Shown: positions 17,632 to 27,301, counted from the first letter of the stretch. The stretch: DNA of 64,000 nucleotides from Halanaerobiales bacterium (GCA_022360715.1 JAKSCG010000014.1:49283-113282), one strand, 5' to 3'. Notes: generated by a model not told the origin, from the letters alone. Translations and numbers: made by a program.

Positions 17632-17660
17632 TTGACAAGAGAACAGCTCTAGGATATAAT
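17632..17660 (+). promoter_or_regulatory. Consensus SigA promoter of the S1-domain gene
   Basis: TTGACA (17632-17637) and TATAAT (17655-17660), both perfect, with 17 bases between. It gives the small S1 protein its own strong promoter. Confidence 0.85.
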
Positions 17661-17699
17661 AAAGGTAATATTAATAACTTGAGGAGGAATTTTTTTAGC

Positions 17700-18065
17700 A
17701 TGTCCATTGAGGTTGGAAGTATTATTGAAGGTAAAATTACCGGAATTACCAAATTTGGTGCTTTCGTAGAATTGCCGGGTGGAGATACAGGCCTAATACA
17801 CATATCAGAAGTCGCCAATACCTATGTTAAAGACATTAACAAGTATTTAAAAGAGGATGATCAGGTTAAAGTAAAGGTAATTAAAGTCGGTGATGACGGG
17901 AAAATCGGTTTATCAATTAAACAACTGGAGAACCCGACTGAGCGACGGGAGTATGTCCCCAAGATGTCTTTTGAAGATCAAATGTCCAAATTCATGAAAG
18001 AAAGTGGTGAACGGCTTCAGGACATCAAGAGCCGGGAGATGAAACGCAGCGGTAATACAAGATAA
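17700..18065 (+). CDS. yabR: S1-domain RNA-binding protein, YabR-like
   Basis: A 121-residue protein with one S1 domain at the N-terminus (about 5-75: GSIIEGKITGITKFGAFVEL and DTGLIHISEVA) and a charged C-terminal tail. YabR and its relatives bind RNA and lie between divIC and spoIIE in Bacillota. The frame is open from TTG 17679, but that codon is inside the ribosome binding site GAGGAGGAA; ATG 17700 is the true start. Confidence 0.9.
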   Translation: MSIEVGSIIEGKITGITKFGAFVELPGGDTGLIHISEVANTYVKDINKYLKEDDQVKVKVIKVGDDGKIGLSIKQLENPTERREYVPKMSFEDQMSKFMKESGERLQDIKSREMKRSGNTR

Positions 18066-18076
18066 TTTGAGTCATC

Positions 18077-18104
18077 ACATCCTCTTTGTCGGGGGATGTT
18101 TTTT
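18077..18104 (+). terminator. Terminator after the S1-domain gene
   Basis: ACATCC (18077-18082) pairs with GGATGT (18094-18099), followed by TTTTTT. The stem is short, so read-through into the DUF501 gene is likely. Confidence 0.6.
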
Positions 18105-18123
18105 GGTCCAGGGGTGTTGGCGG

Positions 18124-18699
18124 ATGAACGACTTTAAGCTTGACGGGATCAGTGTTGAGCAAAGAGAGATCATTAAAGGGCAAATCGGACGAGAACCGGA
18201 TAATCTCCTCGGTATTCTTCGTTATTGCCCTTTTAATCAACCGGCAGTTTTGCTGACCCACCCTTATCGTCCGGGGAAAGGGGTTTTTCCGACCAGCTAT
18301 TGGTTAAGTTGTCCTTATCTGGTCAGAGCGGTATCACGGTTGGAGGCCGGCGGAATGATTAAAGAGCTTAGCGAACTCCTTCAGCAGGATCAGGAATTTA
18401 GGGCTAAACTGGCCCGCTCCCACCAGGCTTATGCGAAATTAAGATATTCCCTCTTAACTAAGGAAGAACGGGCACTTATTACCAATAATTTTCCCAACTT
18501 GCTCGGTGTTTTGCAAGATTCCGGGGTGGGCGGGATCGTTGAGCAGCAAGGAATAAAATGTCTTCATGCCCATTTGGCCGATCACCTGATTACCGGGGAA
18601 AATCCAGTGGGGAAATTGGTCTGGGCCCGGCTGAACTGGCCGGAGCAATGTCAGATTTGTCAGAACGGAGCTGATCGCGGTGAAACTGGGTGCGATTGA
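18124..18699 (+). CDS. DUF501 protein
   Basis: A 191-residue DUF501 family protein of unknown function, usually encoded beside the Ppx/GppA phosphatase, as here. Features are the N-terminal QIGREPDNLLGILRYCPF, a CPYLVRAVSRLEAGGMI segment and, near the C-terminus, GIKCLHAHLADHL followed by NPVG; the Cys/His residues could bind a metal. The frame is open from 18067, but the upstream part lies in a terminator; ATG 18124 is preferred. The 3' end overlaps the phosphatase gene by 20 bases. Confidence 0.75.
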   Translation: MNDFKLDGISVEQREIIKGQIGREPDNLLGILRYCPFNQPAVLLTHPYRPGKGVFPTSYWLSCPYLVRAVSRLEAGGMIKELSELLQQDQEFRAKLARSHQAYAKLRYSLLTKEERALITNNFPNLLGVLQDSGVGGIVEQQGIKCLHAHLADHLITGENPVGKLVWARLNWPEQCQICQNGADRGETGCD

Positions 18700-19591
18700 T
18701 GTAGGAACCAACTCCTGTCGGATGCTGGTCATGGAATATAGTGGGGGAAGATATACTGAATTAGCCCGGAGCCAGGAGATTACTCGATTGGGGGCCGGGG
18801 TTGATCAAAACCGCTTTTTGGGCAGACAAGCAGTCGAAAGAACGGTGGCAGTAATCAAAAGCTTTACAAGGATGATGGCCCAATACCAGCCAACGGAAAT
18901 AAATATTGTTGGAACCAGTGCCCTGCGGGATGTGAAAAATCCCCAATTGTTAAGCAACCGGCTGGAGGAAGAAACCGGGAAGAGGATCAAGGTGATCAGC
19001 GGTGCAGAAGAAGCCGGTTTGATTTATCAGGGGGTTAATTTAAATTTAGCGGAAGGCGATTATTTAATTATTGATATAGGCGGCGGGAGTACTGAACTGA
19101 TCTGGTCGGACACTGCCGGGATTAATTATAAAAGTTTGGACATGGGGGCTCTCCGGATGACCGAAAGATATCTGGAAAACCCCCAATTGCCATTAACTCA
19201 ACAGGAACTTGCCGTGATGCAAAAAGGGATTAGGGCTGAGTTGGGCGTGGTTCCGGAAGTAAACGGGGAGACAATGGCTTTAGTGGGCACCGGCGGGACA
19301 GTCACTACGCTGGCGGCAATTGATCTGCAGATGGAAGCTTACGATAGTAAGCGGATTGATCGGTATTGCTTGACCCGGGCCCGGATTGCAGAGATTTTAA
19401 GTTGCTTAAGCCGACTCTCCGCCCGGGAAAGGAGTGGGATTCCCGGGTTACAAAAAGGGCGGGAAGAGATCATCATTGCCGGTACGGTTATTCTGGCTGA
19501 GATCATGACAACTTTTGGTTTTAAGGAAATGACGATTAGTGAACAGGGGATTTTACTTGGGTTAATCAGAGAGCTTGTTAATAGCTTGTAA
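18680..19591 (+). CDS. Ppx/GppA-family phosphatase
   Basis: A 303-residue exopolyphosphatase / guanosine pentaphosphate phosphatase family protein of the short (two-domain) type. ASKHA-fold motifs: LGAIDVGTNSCRMLVME at the N-terminus, NIVGTSALRDV (about 75-85), and the phosphate-binding IDIGGGSTELI (about 132-142). It hydrolyses polyphosphate or pppGpp; which one cannot be told from sequence. Start GTG 18680 inside the DUF501 gene implies translational coupling. Confidence 0.88.
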   Translation: MKLGAIDVGTNSCRMLVMEYSGGRYTELARSQEITRLGAGVDQNRFLGRQAVERTVAVIKSFTRMMAQYQPTEINIVGTSALRDVKNPQLLSNRLEEETGKRIKVISGAEEAGLIYQGVNLNLAEGDYLIIDIGGGSTELIWSDTAGINYKSLDMGALRMTERYLENPQLPLTQQELAVMQKGIRAELGVVPEVNGETMALVGTGGTVTTLAAIDLQMEAYDSKRIDRYCLTRARIAEILSCLSRLSARERSGIPGLQKGREEIIIAGTVILAEIMTTFGFKEMTISEQGILLGLIRELVNSL

Positions 19592-19655
19592 ACCTACTTG
19601 TCTGCTAAATTTGTCTTGTTAATGTAAATTTTTTGATGGAAGCGGAGGTACAACA

Positions 19656-20405
19656 ATGAGTCAGAACATAAGAAGATATCTATTAGCTACATTTACATTC
19701 AGTTGGATTTTTTGGGGGATTATTATAATTGCCAATCAATTTGATCTTCTTCATTATGGAACACCTTTGTCAATGGTATTTTTTATTTTTGGAGGACTTA
19801 TGCCAATGATATGTGGTATATGGGTAAAAAAGAAATACAGTACCAAAGATGATTTTAAGGCTTTTACTAAAAGTATTATAAACCCCAGACATCATCTATT
19901 TTGGTATATTATAGTTATCGGTTTAGCCTTTATATTTACTTTTTTACCAACACTTTTTGGCGGGGCCAAAATGATCCAACCCTTATATATGGCATTATTG
20001 GTGTTTCCAATTATGATAATTGGGGGTGGTTTAGAAGAAATCGGCTGGCGAGGGTTTTTACAACCGGCTTTACAAAAAAAGTTTTCACCTTTAAATAGCA
20101 CTTTAATTCTAGGCATTTTTTGGGCTGTTTGGCATCTTCCTTTGTGGTTTATTCCAGGGTCTAGCCAATCCAGTTGGAGCTTTCTAAATTATCTTATTAC
20201 GGTCATTGCATTATCATTGTTATTAGCAGCAATTTACTCGATGACGAAAAGCATATTTCTATGTATAATTTTTCACGCGTTTATAAATTCGTTTTGGTCG
20301 GTATTTATACCTTTTTTTAAGTTATTACCAGCTTTTGTTTCAATTATCTTTGCACTTGTCATCTTTTTTATAGCCCAGAGTAAACTTAAACAGTCTTTCC
20401 CTTAG
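19656..20405 (+). CDS. CPBP-family intramembrane metalloprotease
   Basis: A 249-residue polytopic membrane protein of the CPBP/CAAX-protease (Abi) family. The catalytic motifs are complete: EEIGWRG (Glu-Glu and Arg, about 127-133), WAVWHLPLWF (His, about 153-162) and FHAFINSFW (about 208-216). Such proteins process prenylated or other membrane peptides, and some give bacteriocin self-immunity. Its codons and flanks are visibly more AT-rich than neighbours, and it splits the conserved ppx - spoIIE neighbourhood, so it looks acquired. ATG 19656 follows GGAGG at a suitable distance. Confidence 0.85.
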   Translation: MSQNIRRYLLATFTFSWIFWGIIIIANQFDLLHYGTPLSMVFFIFGGLMPMICGIWVKKKYSTKDDFKAFTKSIINPRHHLFWYIIVIGLAFIFTFLPTLFGGAKMIQPLYMALLVFPIMIIGGGLEEIGWRGFLQPALQKKFSPLNSTLILGIFWAVWHLPLWFIPGSSQSSWSFLNYLITVIALSLLLAAIYSMTKSIFLCIIFHAFINSFWSVFIPFFKLLPAFVSIIFALVIFFIAQSKLKQSFP

Positions 20406-20507
20406 GAGTAAAGGATCAGGAATTTACTTATATAATTTAAACTATTAGATTATTTTCGAAGATTATGTGCTCTTATAGCATAATTTTTAGAAAACTCCTC
20501 TCCCTTC

Positions 20508-20541
20508 TTCGACAGATAAAATCAGCTAGTTAAGTTATAAT
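20508..20541 (+). promoter_or_regulatory. Spo0A-activated promoter of spoIIE
   Basis: TTCGACA (20508-20514) is the reverse complement of the Spo0A box TGTCGAA. It coincides with a -35-like TCGACA (20509-20514), which is 21 bases, not 17, from TATAAT (20536-20541). Over-spaced SigA promoters with a 0A box on the -35 are the signature of spoIIE and spoIIG in Bacillus. A weaker half-match, TTTTCGA, lies at 20453-20459. Confidence 0.75.
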
Positions 20542-20580
20542 GTGGTTATATCTAGCAAAAAATAGGAAGGGGAGCTGATC

Positions 20581-22977
20581 GTGGGGCAAGCCAGTTATTT
20601 TATTCTGGAACGACAGGGGATTAAAAAAAAGAAAGATAAAGAGATTATCTTCAGATATGACTACATTGTTTTAACTCTACTGGGCTTTTTATTGGGACGA
20701 GCTGAATTATTTGTCGGGCTTTTCCCCCTGACCTTGGTTTATTGGATTATGGTCAGCCGTACAAACAGGTTTTTGCTGGGATTGGTAACACTGGCAATCT
20801 CGATCGGACTGGTCTGGAGCGGGGATTACTATAATTTAAAATATATGCTGGCCGGGCTAATGGCCCTTTTACTCGAGGGAACCATCTTTAAAAAGAAGGA
20901 GCAATTGAGTTTTATCCTGCTGGTTTCGCTTGCTTATTTGCTGCTGGCCCTGCTCGTCAATTATAGTGAACAGGCTTTATTACATCATTATCTCCTGTCA
21001 GGGGGAGAGGCAGTTTTTATTTATTTAATAGCGAAACTGAGTCAGGAAGGACTGGAACAGTTAGTAGATTGGCCGCGGAATTTAACTACTTTGGCTCTGC
21101 TGACCTTATTTTTAATTAGTAATGGTCTTTTGATCGGCCTGGCCAATTTAGGTTTTATTCCCACGGTGGTTTTAAGGATGATCATGTTAGTATTAATTAT
21201 GGGGATTGCAAATACCTTGGGTTTAAGTTATAGTGTGCTGACAGCAGTTTTATACGGGTTAGTGCTGGTTAGCACGGGTATAATCCCGTTGTTGACGATG
21301 GTTAGATTTGTCATCGTCGCCCTGACCTGTAGTCTCTTTTATCAGAAGAATAAGGTGCTAATGATCGTTGGCCTGATTCTGTCCGGTCTTTTATATTCCG
21401 GTTTTTCCCCTACGATCTATGATCTCAAGGATACGATGATTGAACTGGGGATGGCCGGACTCCTTTTTCTCCTGCTTCCCGGTAAACTATGGACTTATCT
21501 TTTTACCGGATTAAAGGGGACGACAAATCGAGTGGAGGCACTAGCTGTCTCGGCCGAAATAGATTTTTCCACCCGGATCAGAGAGCATTTGGTGGTACTG
21601 GCCAGGGTTTTTGAGGAATTAAGCCTGACCTTTAAAGAGGTGTTGCCAGTGGAAAAGGAACAGCACCGGATCGGGGACTTTATCTTTATCTTTAAAAATA
21701 AGGCTTGTAGTCAGTGTCAGCGGAAAAGGATTTGCTGGCAACAGGAACGTAGCAGGCTCTATCAAGGGCTTAAGGCCCTAATTAACGCCGGTCAAAAGCA
21801 GGGTAATCTCGATCCGGAAATTATTCAGCAACACCTGGGCGGACAGTGTCCCTATACAAATAGAATTGTAGCCGGTGCTAAAGCCGGTTTTGAGCTCTTT
21901 CAGGTCAATAATTTTTGGCGGGATCGCTGTAATGATAAACAGGAGATCGTCTCCGAACAATTGCAAGGGGTCAGCCAGATCATCAAACAATTCGCTGATT
22001 CTGATTTTGCCTTAAATCGTAACCCTTCTCTGGCCAGTGTACGGCAGAAGGCCTTATCCAGTCAAATTGAATTGTACCGGATTGAAGGCAATTCAGCGCT
22101 TAATTCCGCCGGCTTGAATTTTACAGTAGAAATGGAACCGTGTTCTGATCATCAACCCTGTCAGGAACAGATGCTGGCAATCCTCAATGCCGAATATCGG
22201 ACTGATTTCCGGGTAGTTTCCAAACAGTGTGGCCACATATTAAAAGATCAACCCTGCCGCATAACTTACGGACCGGTCGGCCCATATAGACTGCTCCTGT
22301 CCAGCCGACAGAAAGCATCGGCCGGCGCTAGTATTTCCGGTGATAGTTTTCTTTATAAACCATTGGGCGACGGGAAAGACCTGATTGTTCTTTCCGACGG
22401 GATGGGCGTAGGTAAAAAGGCGGCAATGGAGAGCAGTGTGGCGATCAAATTGTTGGAAAGGATTATTGACAGCGGCTTTGACCAGAAGCTGGCAATTAAA
22501 ACAATCAACTCGGCCCTTTATTTGAGGAATCAGGAGGAGAGTTTTACCACACTGGATATCGGGATCTTTGATACTTTTACCGGACGGATTACCTTCAATA
22601 AGATCGGTGCTGTCTCCAGTTATATAAAGCGGGGTTGGGAAGTAATTGAGGTTGATTCTTCTTCTTTGCCGGCCGGCATCCTGGATCGAATTGATATAAG
22701 TTCACAAGAAGTCATGCTGGAAGATGGTGATTTTGTGATCATGTTTACCGACGGAGTGCTTGATTCCCGTTACCGTCAGTCCGATCAGGAAGGTTGGTTC
22801 CGACAGTTGTTGCAGAATTCCTCGTTTGATCACCCGCAGGAACTGGCCGAATACATAATGGAAGTAATTATGACTAATAATACTAATATTAAAGATGATC
22901 TGACCATTATTGTTTTTAAAATAGAAGAAATTGAAAAAAAAAGAAGGAGATTTAAGGGGAACTCTAGAATAAATTAG
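20581..22977 (+). CDS. spoIIE: Stage II sporulation protein E (serine phosphatase)
   Basis: A 798-residue SpoIIE. The N-terminal ~310 residues are a multi-span membrane region, followed by a regulatory region with cysteine clusters (CSQCQRKRIC, about 380-389) and a C-terminal PP2C phosphatase domain (about 580-790). Metal-binding aspartates are visible in SDGMGVGKKAAMES (Asp606) and FTDGVLD (Asp724). It dephosphorylates SpoIIAA to release SigF in the forespore. GTG 20581 follows GGAAGGGGAG. The Spo0A-type promoter upstream matches its known control. Complete, so the host is very likely a genuine spore-former. Confidence 0.95.
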   Translation: MGQASYFILERQGIKKKKDKEIIFRYDYIVLTLLGFLLGRAELFVGLFPLTLVYWIMVSRTNRFLLGLVTLAISIGLVWSGDYYNLKYMLAGLMALLLEGTIFKKKEQLSFILLVSLAYLLLALLVNYSEQALLHHYLLSGGEAVFIYLIAKLSQEGLEQLVDWPRNLTTLALLTLFLISNGLLIGLANLGFIPTVVLRMIMLVLIMGIANTLGLSYSVLTAVLYGLVLVSTGIIPLLTMVRFVIVALTCSLFYQKNKVLMIVGLILSGLLYSGFSPTIYDLKDTMIELGMAGLLFLLLPGKLWTYLFTGLKGTTNRVEALAVSAEIDFSTRIREHLVVLARVFEELSLTFKEVLPVEKEQHRIGDFIFIFKNKACSQCQRKRICWQQERSRLYQGLKALINAGQKQGNLDPEIIQQHLGGQCPYTNRIVAGAKAGFELFQVNNFWRDRCNDKQEIVSEQLQGVSQIIKQFADSDFALNRNPSLASVRQKALSSQIELYRIEGNSALNSAGLNFTVEMEPCSDHQPCQEQMLAILNAEYRTDFRVVSKQCGHILKDQPCRITYGPVGPYRLLLSSRQKASAGASISGDSFLYKPLGDGKDLIVLSDGMGVGKKAAMESSVAIKLLERIIDSGFDQKLAIKTINSALYLRNQEESFTTLDIGIFDTFTGRITFNKIGAVSSYIKRGWEVIEVDSSSLPAGILDRIDISSQEVMLEDGDFVIMFTDGVLDSRYRQSDQEGWFRQLLQNSSFDHPQELAEYIMEVIMTNNTNIKDDLTIIVFKIEEIEKKRRRFKGNSRIN

Positions 22978-23026
22978 AGGGGATTGCAAGCAGGACATTT
23001 CAGGTCAATTAAAGGGGAATTTTAGC

Positions 23027-24442
23027 TTGAGTTTAGTCAATCAGTTTAGAGAATATCTGCAAGAACAAAAATTAGTTGAGCATGGTGATCGAATTATTCT
23101 GGGAGTGTCTGGTGGTCCCGATTCTTTGACCATGCTTGATTTATTTGTTAAAATAAAAGATGAGTATCAACTGGAATTAATCGTCTTTCACTTAAACCAC
23201 ATGTTCCGGAAGGAGGCCCAGGCTGAGGCCGATTTTGTGGTCGGAAAAGCCCAAGAGTATAATTTACCGGAAATTATTGAAGCCTTTGATCTCCCCCAAT
23301 ACATCAAAAAAGAGGGTTTGTCGCCGGAAGAGGCGGCCCGCCGGGTCAGGTTTAAATTATTAAAAAAATGGGTGGAGCGAGCCAGGGCCGATAAGGTCGC
23401 TTTGGCCCATCATCGTGACGACCTGGTGGAAACGGTTTTTTTAAACCTGCTCCGGGGAACCGGTTTAAAGGGCTTAGCCGGGATTAAGCCGATTTCCGAA
23501 TGGGAAGGGTTTACGCTAATTCACCCTTTATTGCCGATTAAGCGGCAGCAGATTGAAGAATATTGTCAAAAAAAGACCTTAAATCCTCGGTTAGATTCCA
23601 CTAATTTGGAAATAATTTATACTAGAAATAAGATTAGACACCGGCTGCTCCCCTATCTGGAAAAGGAATTTAATCCGGCTTTGAAAGAAGTAGTTAGTAG
23701 AATGGCGGAAATTGTCCGGGCTGAAGATAACTTTTTATCATCTTTGGCCGGGGAAAAACTCCGCTCAGTTATGCTGGAAGAATCAAGTCGCCAGATTATC
23801 CTTTCCCTGGCAGGTCTCCAGGGTTTGGCAACCGTATTAAGAAACCGGGTAATCAAGGCTGTATTAGCCAGGCTGAAAGGTAATAATATCGACCTGTACT
23901 ATCCGTCTTACCGGGCAATCGATCAGCTTATTACCAGAGGTAGTACCGGAAAGTTTATTGGACTGAAAGGCAATATTCGCATTAAGCGCTCCTATGATCG
24001 GCTAATTATTGAGAAGGGTTTACCGGCGGAAAGAACGATGGAGTTTTTGTTGGAGATGCCTTTGGCCGGTGAATTAGTTTTGCCGGTCGGGAAAAAAATA
24101 AGCTCGGAAGTGAGACCAATTTTTCACGACTGGTTAAAAGAAGCCGGCAAACAGCGGGCTTGTATCTGTGATTTTGAGTTAATTGAGCTACCCTTGCTGG
24201 TCAGAAATAGGAGAAAGGGAGACCGATTTATTCCTTACGGGATGAAGGGTGAAAAAAAAATAAAAGATTTTTTTATTGACCAAAAGGTTCCGGTAGAAGA
24301 AAGGGATTCGATCCCACTGGTAACTGACGGTAGGGGTAAGATCATCTGGGTAGCCGGTTTGCGGATGGATGATCGTTATCGAGTAACAGCTCGGACCGAG
24401 CGGGTTTTAAAACTAGCTATAATCGATCTGGAGGGGATTTAG
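23027..24442 (+). CDS. tilS: tRNA(Ile)-lysidine synthase
   Basis: A 471-residue TilS, which adds lysine to C34 of the CAU-anticodon tRNA-Ile so that it reads AUA. The PP-loop GVSGGPDSLTML (about 25-36) activates the cytidine with ATP; DSTNLEIIYTRNKIRHRLLP (about 187-206) is the family motif; the C-terminal TilS domain includes RRKGDRFIPYGMKGEKKIKD (about 393-412). Start TTG 23027 behind AAAGGGG. It sits in the usual spoIIE - tilS - hpt - ftsH order, 1 base before hpt. Confidence 0.95.
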   Translation: MSLVNQFREYLQEQKLVEHGDRIILGVSGGPDSLTMLDLFVKIKDEYQLELIVFHLNHMFRKEAQAEADFVVGKAQEYNLPEIIEAFDLPQYIKKEGLSPEEAARRVRFKLLKKWVERARADKVALAHHRDDLVETVFLNLLRGTGLKGLAGIKPISEWEGFTLIHPLLPIKRQQIEEYCQKKTLNPRLDSTNLEIIYTRNKIRHRLLPYLEKEFNPALKEVVSRMAEIVRAEDNFLSSLAGEKLRSVMLEESSRQIILSLAGLQGLATVLRNRVIKAVLARLKGNNIDLYYPSYRAIDQLITRGSTGKFIGLKGNIRIKRSYDRLIIEKGLPAERTMEFLLEMPLAGELVLPVGKKISSEVRPIFHDWLKEAGKQRACICDFELIELPLLVRNRRKGDRFIPYGMKGEKKIKDFFIDQKVPVEERDSIPLVTDGRGKIIWVAGLRMDDRYRVTARTERVLKLAIIDLEGI

Positions 24443-25003
24443 GTGGTTCAAGGAAATATTTTTCAAGATGATATTGCCGAGGTAATTATTGAAGAAGAAG
24501 TCCTACAGCAAAGGATTAAAGAATTAGGGGCGGAGATTTCGGCCAGTTATGATGAGCGTGACGATATTATCATGGTTTGTATTTTAAGGGGTGCGATTAT
24601 CTTTATGGCTGACCTGGCCAGACAGATCAATCTTTCCATCAAGTTTGATTTTATGGATGTATCAAGCTATGGGCAGGATACGAATAGTTCGGGAGTAGTT
24701 AGAATAATTAAAGACCTGGAGGAAAATATTGAAAACCGGCATGTCTTGATTGTGGAGGATATTATTGATACCGGATTAACCCTCAAGCATGTCATTGAGA
24801 TGCTGAAAACCCGTAATCCGGCCAGTATTAAGGTTGTCACCTTGCTGGATAAGCCGGAACGGCGAGTCGAAAAACAACTGGCCGTCGATTTTAACGGGTT
24901 TGAAATTCCGGATAAATTTGTCGTTGGTTATGGGCTGGATTATGGTGAAATATATCGAAATCTTCCCTATATTGCTGTTTTAAAGGAAGAGCGTTATTCC
25001 TAA
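24443..25003 (+). CDS. hpt: Hypoxanthine-guanine phosphoribosyltransferase
   Basis: A 186-residue purine salvage enzyme making IMP or GMP from the base and PRPP. The PRPP-binding motif VEDIIDTGLTL (about 102-112), the SSYG loop (about 74-77) and VVGYGLDYGE near the C-terminus are all present. GTG 24443 directly follows the tilS stop, so the two are coupled, as in other Bacillota. Confidence 0.95.
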   Translation: MVQGNIFQDDIAEVIIEEEVLQQRIKELGAEISASYDERDDIIMVCILRGAIIFMADLARQINLSIKFDFMDVSSYGQDTNSSGVVRIIKDLEENIENRHVLIVEDIIDTGLTLKHVIEMLKTRNPASIKVVTLLDKPERRVEKQLAVDFNGFEIPDKFVVGYGLDYGEIYRNLPYIAVLKEERYS

Positions 25004-25034
25004 TCAAGGCCAGTGAAATCAGTGGCCCTGCTTG

Positions 25035-25063
25035 TTGTCAAAAATAAAAACTTATGATATAAT
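25035..25063 (+). promoter_or_regulatory. Promoter of ftsH
   Basis: TTGTCA (25035-25040) and TATAAT (25058-25063) with 17 bases between, lying between hpt and ftsH. Confidence 0.75.
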
Positions 25064-25109
25064 ATGGTATTGTATATGATTTAGTTTCCTGAGGGGAGGT
25101 TTTTTTGTT

Positions 25110-27035
25110 TTGAATAATTTTGTTAAGAATTTAGGATTTTATTTAATATTAATTGTACTTTCAATTTTGGTAGCTCAATTTTTTATGCAGCAAGCACCTA
25201 ATGTAATTAAAAACTTTGATTATAGCGATCTTCTCACCCAGGTCGAGAGAGGTAAAATAAATGAAGTAACGATCATCGGCAGTGAGAAAATCGAAGGTAA
25301 ATACAATGGGCAAATATTTTCAATAGATATTACACCCCCTTTGTTAGCGGATGTTCTTCCTGAGCTAAAAGCGGCCGGGGTACAAATTATTACCAAACCA
25401 CAGCCGACTGCTCCCTGGTGGATGAGTATTCTTGGTTATATTCTGCCAATTGTTATTCTGATTGGGGCCTGGATTTTTATCATGCAACGGATGCAGGGCG
25501 GCGGGAGTCAGGTAATGTCTTTCGGTAAGAGTAAAGCCCGCCTTAGTGAAAACGGTAATAAAATTACTTTTAGTGATGTCGCCAATTATGAAGAGGTCAA
25601 AGAAGAGTTGCAGGAGGTCGTGGAATTTTTAAAAGACCCGCGTAAATTTACCAAAATGGGTGCCAAAATCCCGAAAGGGGTGCTGTTAGTAGGCCCGCCC
25701 GGCACCGGAAAAACACTACTGGCCAGGGCTGTTGCCGGTGAAGCCGGAGTACCGTTCTTTTTTATCAGTGGCTCCGATTTTGTTGAGATGTTTGTTGGGG
25801 TTGGTGCTTCCCGGGTAAGAGACCTTTTTGAGCAGGGCAAGAAAAATTCACCCTGTATTATTTTTGTTGATGAATTAGATGCAGTTGGTCGTCAGCGGGG
25901 GGCCGGTTTAGGCGGTGGTCATGATGAACGGGAACAGACCTTAAACCAGTTATTGGTTGAGATGGACGGGTTTGAGACCAATGAGGGTATTATAATCATG
26001 GCAGCGACCAACCGACCAGATGTGCTGGACCCGGCCCTGCTTCGACCGGGAAGATTTGATCGGCAGATTATTGTCGATAAACCTGATGTCAGGGGCAGAA
26101 GCGGAATAATCAAGATCCATATGCGCAATAAACCGATCTCTGATGATGTCAATGCCGAGGTTTTGGCGAAACGAACCCCGGGTTTTACCGGGGCAGATAT
26201 GGAGAATCTGGCCAATGAGGCAGCTATCCTGGCTGTCCGACGAAGAAAAGAAGCGATCAGTATGAAGGAATTTGATGATGCGATCGACCGGGTGATTGCC
26301 GGTCCGGCCCGGAAAAGCCATGTAATGTCCGAGAAAGAGCGCAATTTAGTAGCTTATCATGAAACAGGGCATGCCCTGGTCGGTGATTTGCTTAAATATG
26401 CCGATAAAACCCATAAAGTATCAATTGTCCCCAGAGGTAGAGCCGGCGGGATGCGCTGGGCAATCCCGGAAGATGACAAAAATTTTATGAGTAAGAAGGA
26501 ACTGCTCGATCAAGTTGTCGTTTTATTGGGTGGTCGAGCGGCCGAGGCGATCTTCCTGGATGATATTAGTACCGGTGCTCAGAATGACCTGGAAATGGCT
26601 ACCCAGTTAGTGCGGGCAATGATTACCGAGTACGGAATGAGCGATAAACTGGGCCCACTGACCCTCGGTCATAAACATGATGAGCAGATCTTCCTGGGCC
26701 GGGATATTTCGCGCCAGCGCAACTATAGTGAAGAAATAGCGGCCGAGATCGATCGTGAAGTTAGTGCAATTATGCGTGATTGTTACCAACGGGCCGAAGA
26801 GATTCTGAAAAATAACACGGCTAAGGTAGAGCGGATCGTCCGTGCACTCAAAGAGAGAGAGACCCTTGATTCAAGCCAGCTGGAGAAACTGATTAAGGGA
26901 GAACCACTGGCTTTACCGGAAGAAGAAAGCGAAACCCCGGAAATAGCTCCGGTAAGCCCTCAACAGCTTAATTTAAAGGAGGAGCAGAGCGAGGAAGAAG
27001 CCAGTCAGCCGGCTCCCAAAAATGACGATCAATAA
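25110..27035 (+). CDS. ftsH: ATP-dependent zinc metalloprotease FtsH
   Basis: A 641-residue membrane-anchored AAA+ protease. Two transmembrane helices (about 8-28 and 104-126) flank an extracytoplasmic domain; the AAA module carries Walker A GPPGTGKT (195-202), Walker [13 protein letters not shown] and the SRH arginine finger region RPGRFDRQI; the protease domain has zinc motif HETGH (about 417-421). The tail is acidic. It degrades unneeded membrane and regulatory proteins. Start TTG 25110, shortly after GAGGGGAGG. Confidence 0.97.
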   Translation: MNNFVKNLGFYLILIVLSILVAQFFMQQAPNVIKNFDYSDLLTQVERGKINEVTIIGSEKIEGKYNGQIFSIDITPPLLADVLPELKAAGVQIITKPQPTAPWWMSILGYILPIVILIGAWIFIMQRMQGGGSQVMSFGKSKARLSENGNKITFSDVANYEEVKEELQEVVEFLKDPRKFTKMGAKIPKGVLLVGPPGTGKTLLARAVAGEAGVPFFFISGSDFVEMFVGVGASRVRDLFEQGKKNSPCIIFVDELDAVGRQRGAGLGGGHDEREQTLNQLLVEMDGFETNEGIIIMAATNRPDVLDPALLRPGRFDRQIIVDKPDVRGRSGIIKIHMRNKPISDDVNAEVLAKRTPGFTGADMENLANEAAILAVRRRKEAISMKEFDDAIDRVIAGPARKSHVMSEKERNLVAYHETGHALVGDLLKYADKTHKVSIVPRGRAGGMRWAIPEDDKNFMSKKELLDQVVVLLGGRAAEAIFLDDISTGAQNDLEMATQLVRAMITEYGMSDKLGPLTLGHKHDEQIFLGRDISRQRNYSEEIAAEIDREVSAIMRDCYQRAEEILKNNTAKVERIVRALKERETLDSSQLEKLIKGEPLALPEEESETPEIAPVSPQQLNLKEEQSEEEASQPAPKNDDQ

Positions 27036-27053
27036 TTTTCCAATAGAAGAGTG

Positions 27054-27082
27054 ACCAGTCCGAGCCGGACTGGTTTTCCTTT
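27054..27082 (+). terminator. Terminator after ftsH
   Basis: ACCAGTCC (27054-27061) pairs with GGACTGGT (27067-27074), followed by TTTTCCTTTT. Confidence 0.85.
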
Positions 27083-27154
27083 TCCCGGTAAATTTCCGGT
27101 TCAGGCAGGAATTTTAGCCGGAATGGAGAATAGATTATACGGAAGGTGAAAAAA

Positions 27155-27301
27155 ATGAGCAGATTATTGGCCGAGCAAAGGGGTAGGGCTTTCCGGAAGC
27201 TGACCCTATCAGCAATAATTAATCGACAAATAAGCAGAGATACTCAGAGGCCGTGCAGTCGCCTCTTTTTTTATGCAATTAAAGGATTAAAGAAAGACTG
27301 A
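27155..27301 (+). CDS. Possible 48-codon leader ORF before the hut operon
   Basis: ATG 27155 is preceded by GGAAGG at suitable spacing and opens a 48-residue basic frame (MSRLLAEQRGRAFRKLTLSA at the start) ending 24 bases before hutH. It contains no histidine, so it is not a classical histidine-attenuation leader. It runs through a hairpin and terminator, so the open frame may be accidental. I do not recognise the peptide. Confidence 0.25.
   Translation: MSRLLAEQRGRAFRKLTLSAIINRQISRDTQRPCSRLFFYAIKGLKKD
27184..27272 (+). promoter_or_regulatory. Structured leader with terminator before the hut operon
   Basis: A hairpin pairs TAGGG (27184-27188) with CCCTA (27204-27208) and has an inner GCTT / AAGC stem. 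About 40 bases on, AGAGGC (27246-27251) pairs with GCCTCT (27261-27266) and runs into seven T: an intrinsic terminator 54 bases before hutH. The layout resembles an attenuator that must be relieved for histidine degradation to be expressed. It matches no riboswitch family I can name. Confidence 0.5.

Noticed and set aside
25919..26344. Long minus-strand frame opposite ftsH
   Set aside because: It is a mirror of the codon pattern of ftsH, with no ribosome binding site; the same holds for other long antisense frames such as 17372-17818 and 8581-8973.
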